DNA from: Pedobacter frigiditerrae
GTDB taxonomy: Bacteria; Bacteroidota; Bacteroidia; Sphingobacteriales; Sphingobacteriaceae
Length of the DNA stretch: 64,000 nt
Assembly (NCBI RefSeq): GCF_004331645.1
Contig: NZ_SJSK01000007.1
Span: forward strand, 62,001-126,000
Reading direction: 5' to 3'
The first letter of the stretch is position 1. Every line of letters starts with the position of its first letter. The notes under the pieces were generated by a model. It saw nothing but the letters and a program-made list of their open reading frames with translations. It ran no database searches and was not told the origin of the DNA. The translations under genes were made by a program, and so were the position numbers. Of the stretch, positions 36,746 through 42,764 are shown one piece after another.

Positions 36746-37345
36746 ATGAATCAAGTTTGTATAAGTTCTACAATAATAAATAGAAATATAATTTGGGATT
36801 ATTTTTCCATAAAAGATATAAAGGAACTGAGGTTTAGTTATATTGATTCAACGATTCCTTTTTGGTCAATCGATGAAAAATCATTAATCTTGTTGACTGC
36901 CGAACTAGAAGGCTTGATAGATTTCTATTTATCTAAAATAAAAAAAACTGGGAAATCTAATACCCTTATTGAATATAAAAGAGATGTTTATAATTTAAAT
37001 TTTAGGGATGAAACAGAATGGTATTTAGGTTTTCTGATGGACCTTTATGATATGTTGAATAGTACGATTCAATTCAGCGAAAAACTATATATATTCAATA
37101 GAGATTTAATAAAGAAAGATGAATGTGATAGCATTATAACCTATTTGCGTGGTAGTATTTGGTTAAATGAAAAAGAATTATTTGATGGAATAAATCTCCA
37201 TAGAAAACAAATAAGTAATGACTTGAATCTTAATATTAAAACCTTGCAATCAGGATTAAAAAAACTAATGTCTTACGGTCTGGTTTATTATGATAAAACA
37301 TTAGATAGCTATTCACTTACAGCAATTGGATATATGTTTAGGTAG
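36746..37345 (+). CDS. Winged-helix protein in the immunity position of the RHS tip
   Basis: A 199-aa cytoplasmic protein starting at the ATG at 36746, five bases after the RHS stop. A TTG 45 bases upstream would put the start inside the RHS gene and is unlikely. The N-terminal ~120 residues have no recognised family. The C-terminal ~65 residues look like a winged helix: YLRGSIWLNEKELFDGINL, then a helix-turn-helix (QISNDLNLNIKTLQSGLKKL) and a wing (YGLVYYDKTLDSYSLT). The AT content matches the variable tip of the RHS gene rather than its core, so the two were probably acquired together. It could be the cognate immunity protein, a regulator, or both. No function is proven. Confidence 0.55.
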   Translation: MNQVCISSTIINRNIIWDYFSIKDIKELRFSYIDSTIPFWSIDEKSLILLTAELEGLIDFYLSKIKKTGKSNTLIEYKRDVYNLNFRDETEWYLGFLMDLYDMLNSTIQFSEKLYIFNRDLIKKDECDSIITYLRGSIWLNEKELFDGINLHRKQISNDLNLNIKTLQSGLKKLMSYGLVYYDKTLDSYSLTAIGYMFR

Positions 37346-37432
37346 GGTAGTGGGTAATGTATCAAACGTGTTGGTGATTTTATAATATGTATATTATCAA
37401 TTAATTAGAATTTTAAAATATAGATTTATAGG
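37346..37432 (+). repeat. 87-bp IS-end-like direct repeat, copy 1
   Basis: Begins directly after the stop codon of the winged-helix gene with GGTAGTG and continues through CGTGTTGGTGATTTTATAA to AGATTTATAGG. It includes the palindrome ATAATATGTATATTAT. A second copy at 38923-39002 is almost identical from GTGTTGGTGA onwards, so the two flank the transposase and the toxin-antitoxin pair. Confidence 0.75.
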
Positions 37433-37526
37433 GGTAGTGTATCAGACGTGTTGATGAAGCCTTTAAGTAATCTTATCGTTTTATAAATCAATAGGTTACT
37501 TTTTGTTGCGATAGCTATTTCTTGAA

Positions 37527-37561
37527 AACCAGTGGGACAATCCCATTGGTTTTTTATTTTT
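37527..37561 (+). terminator. Hairpin with T-run before the transposase gene
   Basis: AACCAGTGGGA pairs with TCCCATTGGTT (one G-T wobble) around a 3-base loop, followed by TTTTATTTTT. It lies between the IS left end and the transposase start. It would stop read-through from the RHS operon or attenuate transposase expression. Confidence 0.75.
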
Positions 37562-37581
37562 AATGCCTTAAAACGCTTGAA

Positions 37582-38280
37582 ATGAATTCTAATTTATATT
37601 CGTGTATCAGATGTGTTGATGAAAAAAATGCATTGAATGTTTTTACCGATAAAGTTGTCAAGGTAGGCTTTACAAAAGCGGGCAAGCAAAGATTTCGATG
37701 CAAGGCTTGCGGAAAAACTGGAATGGAAAATTATTCCTATCGAGCTTATGAGGTTACCCTTAATGATCATATTGTCCGATTAACGAAAGAGGGGATGGGA
37801 ATTAGGAGTACGGCAAGATACTTAAGAATATCTACCAATACCTTGCTAAGGAGAATTATATCCATTGCCAATGAATTATCCATACCTCAAATTTCTACCA
37901 ACAAAACCTATGAAGTAGATGAAATGAGGACCTATATCAAGAGCAAGGATAGGGTGGTATGGATTGTATGTGCCTATGAAAGGGAAAGTAAGCGTATTGT
38001 TTCATTTTATACTGGGCATAGGACTAACAAAACATTGAATGTTGTCTTAAAAACACTGCAACTTGCCAATGCGAAAAGGATCTTTACAGATGGATTGAGA
38101 AATTACAGGTACCTGATAGATAAGGGTATTCATAGAGTGAAGCGGTTTGCGACCAACCATATAGAGCGTTTTAACCTTACTCTAAGAACGCATTTGAAAA
38201 GACTGAACAGGAGAACGATCTGTTTTAGTAGGAGCTTGCTGTTATTAAATGCGGTATTGAAGATATATTTGTTTGCCTAG
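37582..38280 (+). CDS. IS1-family transposase (single ORF)
   Basis: A 232-aa transposase. The N-terminus is an InsA-type zinc ribbon: C8-x2-C11 and a second pair in RFRCKACGKTG, with the phrase VVKVGFTKAGKQRF. A helix-turn-helix follows (GIRSTARYLRISTNTLLRRI). The DDE-type catalytic region has YEVDEMRTYI for the first Asp, RIFTDGLRNYRYLI for the second, and NHIERFNLTLRTHLKRLNRR for the Glu helix. One uninterrupted frame covers both InsA- and InsB-like parts, so no frameshift is needed. The gene looks intact although the element's right end is missing. Confidence 0.87.
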   Translation: MNSNLYSCIRCVDEKNALNVFTDKVVKVGFTKAGKQRFRCKACGKTGMENYSYRAYEVTLNDHIVRLTKEGMGIRSTARYLRISTNTLLRRIISIANELSIPQISTNKTYEVDEMRTYIKSKDRVVWIVCAYERESKRIVSFYTGHRTNKTLNVVLKTLQLANAKRIFTDGLRNYRYLIDKGIHRVKRFATNHIERFNLTLRTHLKRLNRRTICFSRSLLLLNAVLKIYLFA

Positions 38281-38290
38281 ATTACAGTAA

Positions 38291-38623
38291 TCAATTCAAT
38301 TCTAAACTATCTACCATTTCTTTAAGCTCATTCGTCTTAAGGTCGGCTTTTTCGCCCTTGTCATAAATAGTGAGCAGATAGACCGTTTCCGTTTCAATAT
38401 ATAGGTAAGTGATCACTCTTGCTCCTCCACTTTTGCCCTTTCCCTTACTACCAATAGCCAACCGAATTTTATAGCAGTTGTTTCCGATAAAAGTACCAAC
38501 TTCAGGGTTAGCAGTAATGTTTGAAATGAGTTGGGCAAACTCATTTTTGATGGATGGGAATTTTTTGGCCAGTCGCTTAAGTTCTTTCTCAAATCGGTGG
38601 GTAGGAATGATGCTATAGCTCAT
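38291..38623 (-). CDS. RelE/ParE-superfamily toxin
   Basis: A 110-aa basic protein of the RelE/ParE type: an N-terminal helical pair (THRFEKELKRLAKKFPSIKNE), then IRLAIGSKGKGKSGGARVITY and a strand LLTIYDKGEKADL. Such toxins are ribosome-dependent mRNA endonucleases (RelE, HigB) or gyrase inhibitors (ParE). The sequence does not let me choose firmly, though the GGARVITY and YDKGEKAD patterns are common in RelE-like proteins. It overlaps the upstream antitoxin by 11 bases. It is convergent with the IS1-like transposase and ends 10 bases from it. Confidence 0.85.
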   Translation of the reverse strand: MSYSIIPTHRFEKELKRLAKKFPSIKNEFAQLISNITANPEVGTFIGNNCYKIRLAIGSKGKGKSGGARVITYLYIETETVYLLTIYDKGEKADLKTNELKEMVDSLELN

Positions 38624-38822
38624 CTAAAAGCTCTTGTGCCGTTTTCAATTTTAGTTTACCCTGTTTATGTAGACGTACCTCTTCAGCAGCCTCTTTGAGA
38701 TCGTCCCAAAGTTCAACAGCAACAGTAGTCATAGGCTTTGCCTTTTTTACAAAAGAAAGGCTGTTTAGAACTTTCATTGCGAAGGTTATCTCGCTGTCGG
38801 GAATATCTACCAGTACTTTCAT
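38613..38822 (-). CDS. Antitoxin of the RelE/ParE pair
   Basis: A 69-aa protein upstream of and overlapping the toxin gene, the usual antitoxin-first order. The N-terminus (MKVLVDIPDSEITFAMKVLN) is a beta strand and helix that may form the DNA-binding dimer. The C-terminus is helical and charged (WDDLKEAAEEVRLHKQGKLK, AQELLDEL), as expected for a toxin-wrapping tail. The antitoxin class is not identified. Promoter and autoregulatory operator should lie just above 38822. Confidence 0.75.
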   Translation of the reverse strand: MKVLVDIPDSEITFAMKVLNSLSFVKKAKPMTTVAVELWDDLKEAAEEVRLHKQGKLKLKTAQELLDEL

Positions 38823-38922
38823 TGTGTTAATATTTTGATATTGTAAAGTTACAAAATAAGCGAGGAATGCGAGCGTAAATTTAAGTTTTTATATGAACTA
38901 TTGAAAAACGACACGTGACGAC

Positions 38923-39002
38923 GGTAGTGTGTCAAATGTGTTGGTGATTTTATAATATGTATATTATCAACTGATTATAATTTTAAAATATAGATTTATA
39001 GG
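38923..39002 (+). repeat. IS-end-like direct repeat, copy 2
   Basis: Starts GGTAGTGTGTCAAATGTG and then follows copy 1 (37346-37432) almost base for base to TAGATTTATAGG, with four visible differences in the shared part beyond GTGTTGG and a 7-base shorter start. It has the same orientation as copy 1. Confidence 0.75.
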
Positions 39003-39230
39003 ATAAAACCGAAGTGTAACAGCCTCTGTTTTTTTATTTAATGCTTTGTTGGGTTGTGGGTCTGGGCCGGATAGGTTTCAACGCCATTGCACTGCCTGAA
39101 TTACCTAGCCACCGACAGCAGCGTTATCCTTTTGGGCAAGGAGGATTCTATTTAAGTTAAATTTCCCAAAAGATAAAGCGTATGGCGGGACTTACATTGA
39201 TAGTTGCACTGCCTTTGCGCTTCTGAGGAA

Positions 39231-39315
39231 GATGTTGAGACGTTGAGTTGTGGGTTGTTGAGTTGTGAGAAGTCCGAAAGTCCGAAGATAAGGAGTAGAG
39301 ATGGAGCAGGGATAA
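39231..39315. repeat. GTTGAG/AGTCCGAAAG repeat, copy 1
   Basis: GAAGATGTTGAGACGTTGAG, then GTTGTTGAGTTGTGAGAAG, then AGTCCGAAAGTCCGAAGATA. Copies follow at 40371-40445 and 41630-41750. It lies in non-coding DNA upstream of the first fibre-like gene. Confidence 0.65.
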
Positions 39316-39489
39316 AACAAAAGCTTAAGAGGTTAATCAAACGCAGTACGCATATCGCCATACCAATAAAACTTTCATCTGCATTTTAAGCCTGTTGAAC
39401 TAGCAAGATTGGGTTTCTGTGTAATCATTTTTTATAAAGATGGGCAGTTTGTAACTTAAAGCCGGAAACGGCATTTTAATCGAGTTACA

Positions 39490-40341
39490 ATGAAAAAAAT
39501 AATTTTAGTTTTACTTTTCTTGCTGCCTTTATTAGTGAAGGCACAATACCCTACCTCTTATGCAGGGGTGCCACCTTATCAGGTTTACATTTACTTGGGT
39601 ACTTTGCCTGTAGATAATGGTTATAACTATCATAAAATTAAGGCCGAGGTTTTAGGTGGAGGTTATTTTGGTACCTCATTGGGAGAGACGGTTTTCTATA
39701 TCGCTAATCGTGGTGGTGGGCTACAAGTCAATAAAGTTTCTTTAGGCAGCAATTACACTGATAACTATATCCTAAAGGCTTACAACCGAACCGATGGTAC
39801 AGTAGATTGTTACCTCTATACCAATAACTACGTGGCAGTGGCCGTTAAGTCTTTCATGCTGGGTGGTGGACCAAATCTAATTACCAATACCATTACTACG
39901 GCTACGCCAAGTGGCACAGAAATTACGCCATTGCCCATTAAATCTAATTTGGTAACGGATGTAAATGGTAACATTGGCATTGGCACCGAGAGTCCGCTAG
40001 AAAAGCTTTCGGTAAATGGGAGAATTAGGGCCAAGGAAGTAAAGGTGGAAACAAATCCTGCCACTTGGCCAGATTATGTTTTTGAAGATGGCTACAAGAT
40101 CAGGACGCTGCAAGAATTGGAAGGTTACATTAAGACCAATAAACACCTGCCGGAAATGCCAACGGCTAAGGAAGTGGAAGCGAACGGAGTGGAGTTGGGA
40201 GAGATGAATAGACTGCTGTTGAAAAAGGTTGAGGAATTAACGCTGTTGCTGATTGAGCAAAATAAGAAGCTAATGGCACAGGGTGAGGAGATAAAGAAAA
40301 TTAGAGAAGGAAGTCCGAGAGTCCGAAAGTCAGAAAGATAG
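39490..40341 (+). CDS. Fibre-like exported protein, solitary member
   Basis: 283 aa with a signal peptide (IILVLLFLLPLLVKAQ). An N-terminal beta domain (about 25-140: YIYLGTLPVDNGYNYHKIKA; DCYLYTNNYVAVAVK) recalls tail-fibre receptor or knob domains. One IGIGTESPLEKLSVNGRI spacer precedes the shared C-terminal domain (WPDYVFEDGYKIRTLQELEG; NKHLPEMPTAKEVEANGVE; LGEMNRLLLKKVEELTLLLI) and coiled coil. The last ~11 residues (EGSPRVRKSER) are encoded by AGTCCGA-type intergenic repeat sequence, which also supplies the stop. It lies upstream of PorP/SprF and 5 kb from the nine-gene array of its relatives. Confidence 0.75.
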   Translation: MKKIILVLLFLLPLLVKAQYPTSYAGVPPYQVYIYLGTLPVDNGYNYHKIKAEVLGGGYFGTSLGETVFYIANRGGGLQVNKVSLGSNYTDNYILKAYNRTDGTVDCYLYTNNYVAVAVKSFMLGGGPNLITNTITTATPSGTEITPLPIKSNLVTDVNGNIGIGTESPLEKLSVNGRIRAKEVKVETNPATWPDYVFEDGYKIRTLQELEGYIKTNKHLPEMPTAKEVEANGVELGEMNRLLLKKVEELTLLLIEQNKKLMAQGEEIKKIREGSPRVRKSER

Positions 40342-40445
40342 GGGACGAGGATTGTTTAGGGTTTAGAAAGATGTTGAGACGTTGAGTTGTTGAGTCGTGA
40401 GAAGAGAGTCAGTAAAGTCGGAAAGTCGGAAAGTCCGAAAGCTGG
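40308..40445. repeat. GTTGAG/AGTCCGAAAG repeat, copy 2, entering a coding end
   Basis: AAGTCCGAGAGTCCGAAAGT at 40311 is still inside the fibre-like gene. After its stop comes ATGTTGAGACGTTGAGTTG at 40371 and GTCGGAAAGTCGGAAAGTCC to 40440. The repeat therefore overlaps the gene's 3' end. Confidence 0.65.
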
Positions 40446-40509
40446 AAATGTCGGGATTTCATTGCACTTAACATTGATGTCATTGGTTCATTTGTAATGT
40501 AAAAGACAA

Positions 40510-40630
40510 GATTGCTTAGAGATTAGCATTTAGGGTTAGGTTTAAAAACTTTGCGCTCTTTGTGTCCTTTGCGGTTAAAAAATTTAGTGCTTAAACGCCC
40601 AACGATTAACGAACAACGAACAACGATTTA
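40510..40630. repeat. CGCAAAG-type repeat, single copy
   Basis: GATTGCTTAGAGATTAGC, AACTTTGCGCTCTTTGTG, TCCTTTGCGGTTAAAAAA, and CGCCCAACGATTAACGAACA. This is the same unit as the tandem array at 41751-42181 and lies directly before PorP/SprF. Confidence 0.75.
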
Positions 40631-40638
40631 TAAATTAA

Positions 40639-41646
40639 ATGAAGAAGTATTTTTTGCTGGTTTTATGTTGTTTTTCATTTGTTGCTTTTGCGCAACAGCG
40701 ACCGCAGTATACGCAATATGTGCTCAATAATTTTTTGCTTAACCCTGCCCTGAGTGGAATAGAAAATTACACCGATGTAAAACTGGGTTATAGGCAACAA
40801 TGGAAAGGTTTGGCTGATGCACCTCAAACCAGCTTTGTTACAGCTAATTTTGCCTTGGGCGATGCCTATTTGTGGCAAAACCCGCTTTCTTTTGAAGAAG
40901 GGGGTAATGACCCCCGAAACCAGAATTACCAACAAAACTATACCGCATCGCCAGCGCACCATGGGGTAGGTTTTTCGGCCGTAATAGACAAGGCGGCCCA
41001 ACTGAGAACTGCTGCCTTTAATGTGAGTTATGCTTACCACTTGCCCTTAAGTGGAACCTTGAATTTATCAGCTGGCCTTGCCGCTGGCCTAACTAAAATA
41101 GGGGTTGATGTAAATGCCCTTTTGTTGGAAAACCCAAATGACCCTGCTTTAAAGAATGCTAGTGAATCTATTTACAAGCCAGATTTAAGCGTTGGTTTAT
41201 GGTTATATGGTGCGAGGTTCTTTTCGGGATTATCCATTCAGCAGTTGCTGCCACAAAAGCTAGCTTTTACGAATGATGCGAATTACAATTCGGGCAAACA
41301 GGTGCCACACTTGTTTTTAACCAGTGGTTACAAGATAGGAGTGGCGGAGGATTTGAGTCTCATTCCATCGTTCATGGTTAAACTGGTAAACCATGTACCC
41401 CTATCGGTAGATGTGAATGCCAAATTGAACTTTAGGGATAAGTTATGGTTGGGTGCTGGTTACCGTGCCAACGATTCGATGAACCTGATGGCAGGCATCA
41501 ACATCAACCACCAGTTTAACTTAACCTATGCCTATGATTTTACGACCTCGCAATTGAACCAAGTAAGCAGTGGAAGCCATGAAATTGTACTGGGCATTCT
41601 CCTTAACAATGTTTACAAGGTTGTTTGTCCGCAGAAGATGTGGTGA
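40639..41646 (+). CDS. PorP/SprF-family type IX secretion membrane protein
   Basis: 335 aa with a signal peptide (YFLLVLCCFSFVAFAQ). The mature start RPQYTQYVLNNFLLNPALSG is diagnostic for PorP/SprF, and the body is an outer-membrane barrel with GVGFSAVIDKAA, LSAGLAAGLTKIGVD and YKIGVAEDLSLIPSFMVK. Family members anchor or export partner proteins with the type B T9SS C-terminal domain. Such a partner is encoded convergently at 42765-44783. The last residues (CPQKMW) coincide with the start of an intergenic repeat copy, so the C-terminus may have been altered. The fibre-like gene lies upstream with a 297-base gap, so co-transcription is uncertain. Confidence 0.87.
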   Translation: MKKYFLLVLCCFSFVAFAQQRPQYTQYVLNNFLLNPALSGIENYTDVKLGYRQQWKGLADAPQTSFVTANFALGDAYLWQNPLSFEEGGNDPRNQNYQQNYTASPAHHGVGFSAVIDKAAQLRTAAFNVSYAYHLPLSGTLNLSAGLAAGLTKIGVDVNALLLENPNDPALKNASESIYKPDLSVGLWLYGARFFSGLSIQQLLPQKLAFTNDANYNSGKQVPHLFLTSGYKIGVAEDLSLIPSFMVKLVNHVPLSVDVNAKLNFRDKLWLGAGYRANDSMNLMAGININHQFNLTYAYDFTTSQLNQVSSGSHEIVLGILLNNVYKVVCPQKMW

Positions 41647-41750
41647 GGGGAGTTGAGTTGTTGAGATGTGAGAAGAGAGTCAGTAAAGTCGGAAAGTCCG
41701 CAAGTCCGAAGATAAAGAGCAGAGCTGGGATAGGGATAAAAGAGCTAAAA
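41630..41750. repeat. GTTGAG/AGTCCGAAAG repeat, copy 3
   Basis: GCAGAAGATGTGGTGAGG, then GTTGAGTTGTTGAGATGTG, AGTCAGTAAAGTCGGAAAGT and AGTCCGAAGATAAAGAGC. It begins within the last codons of PorP/SprF and runs into the tandem array. Its tail (GGGATAAAA...) also matches copy 1. Confidence 0.65.
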
Positions 41751-42181
41751 GATTGTTTAGCGGTTAGGGTTAGGTTTGAAAACTTTGCGCTCTTTGTGTC
41801 CTTTGCGGTTAAAAACTGAAGGCTTAAACGCCCAACGATTAACGAACAACGCACAACCATAAGATTGTTTAGAGGTTAGGTTTGAAAACTTTGCGCTCTT
41901 TGTGTCCTTTGCGGTTAAAAACTGAAGGCTTAAACGCCCAACGATTAACGAACAACGCACAACCATAAGATTGTTTAGAGGTTAGGTTTGAAAACTTTGC
42001 GCTCTTTGTGTCCTTTGCGGTTAAAAACTGAAGGCTTAAACGCCCAACGAACAACGCCCAACGCACAACCATAAGATTGTTTAGAGGTTAGGTTTAAAAA
42101 CTTTGCGCTCTTTGTGTCCTTTGCGGTTAAAAAGCTTAGTGCTTAAACGCCCAACGATTAACGAACAACGAACAACGATAA
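41751..42181. repeat. Four tandem ~106-bp CGCAAAG-type units
   Basis: Units at 41751-41862 (112 bp), 41863-41968 (106), 41969-42074 (106) and 42075-42181 (107), each starting GATTGTTTAG and containing AACTTTGCGCTCTTTGTG, TCCTTTGCGGTTAAAAA and CGCCCAACG. Units 1-3 differ at only a few positions. A partial fifth unit begins at 42182. There are no unique spacers, so this is not CRISPR. Confidence 0.88.
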
Positions 42182-42239
42182 GATTGTTTAGTTAGTGTTT
42201 AGGGGTTAGGGTTGAAGCCCCTGAAAAACTAAGATTAGG

Positions 42240-42570
42240 TGTACTTGCCCGCCTACCGCAGACAGGGGTTTCTTAGGTGGTTTAAAAAAGCTAAAAGACT
42301 AAAGCTTAGGTGTGCTCAGGTTTCTCAGGTGTTTAAAAGAGCTGAAAGGTATAAGCAGAAAGGCTAAAATTGGAAGCGACCAACTGATAACTTATTTAAT
42401 AAAAATAAGATAATCTAATTTTACTCATTGATCATGCCACTAATCCTTAGATGCCCTTACCTGCCTACCGCAGGCAGGGATTTCTTAGATGGTTAAAAAG
42501 ACTAAGCTTAGTTGTACTTACTTACCTGTCTACCGGAGGCAGGGGTTTCTTGGATGGTGAAAAGGTACGG
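42240..42570. repeat. Three CCTGCCT palindromic repeats
   Basis: Hairpins CCTGCCT-ACCGC-AGGCAGG: copy at 42460-42478 is perfect, while those at 42247-42268 and 42525-42543 have changes. Each is preceded by a TACTT/CTTAC phrase and followed by GG(G/A)TTTCTTAG(A/G)TGG and GACTAA(A)GCTTAG-like text, so the full unit is about 70 bases. REP-like sequences of this kind are common between Bacteroidota genes. Confidence 0.75.
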
Positions 42571-42764
42571 AAGTTGGGAAGATAGAGAATGAAAGCTTGG
42601 TTAGTGTTTAGGCTTAAAGCTGCTCTGTGCTCTCTGTGAAAAACTTTGCGCTCTCTGCGTTCTTTGCGGTAAAAAGGAGCTAGGTTAGGGTTTAGCGGTT
42701 AGATTGAGTAACGGAATTCTCTGTCGTCTTTCGTTCAACGCATAACGAACAACGTCAAACGAAC

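Larger units (their letters stand above)
37433..38280 (+). mobile_element. IS1-like element, right end not found
   Basis: The left terminus GGTAGTGTATCAGACGTG at 37433 resembles IS1-family ends (GGTnnTG...). The transposase gene follows. I searched by eye for the inverted right end (ending CACTACC) up to 39000 and did not find it, so the element is probably truncated or its end has decayed. Further end-like sequences in the same orientation lie at 37346 and 38923. Confidence 0.55.
38823..39489. other. Intergenic region with IS-end repeat and dispersed repeat
   Basis: 667 bases without a supported gene. It holds the antitoxin promoter region, the second IS-end-like repeat (38923-39002) and, at 39231-39315, one copy of the GTTGAG/AGTCCGAAAG repeat family. 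Small reading frames at 39152-39389 on both strands run through this repeat and are not supported. Confidence 0.6.
41647..42764. other. Repeat-dense convergent intergenic region
   Basis: 1118 bases between convergent genes, made almost wholly of repeats: GTTGAG/AGTCCGAAAG copy 3, four tandem CGCAAAG-type units, three palindromic CCTGCCT units, and a degenerate CTCTGTG/TTTGCG stretch near 42620-42690. The minus-strand reading frames seen here simply restate the repeat and are not genes. Confidence 0.75.

Noticed and set aside
36701..37345. TTG start for the winged-helix gene
   Set aside because: It is inside the RHS gene; the ATG at 36746 follows the RHS stop by a few bases.
39152..39389. Small reading frames on both strands
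   Set aside because: They cover a copy of the GTTGAG/AGTCCGAAAG repeat and have no start context or domain.
41603..42072. Three overlapping minus-strand reading frames with almost the same protein sequence
   Set aside because: They are translations of the tandem CGCAAAG-type repeat and have no independent coding support.
41751..42181. Possible CRISPR array
   Set aside because: Units are contiguous 106-112 bp repeats without unique spacers and no cas gene is nearby.
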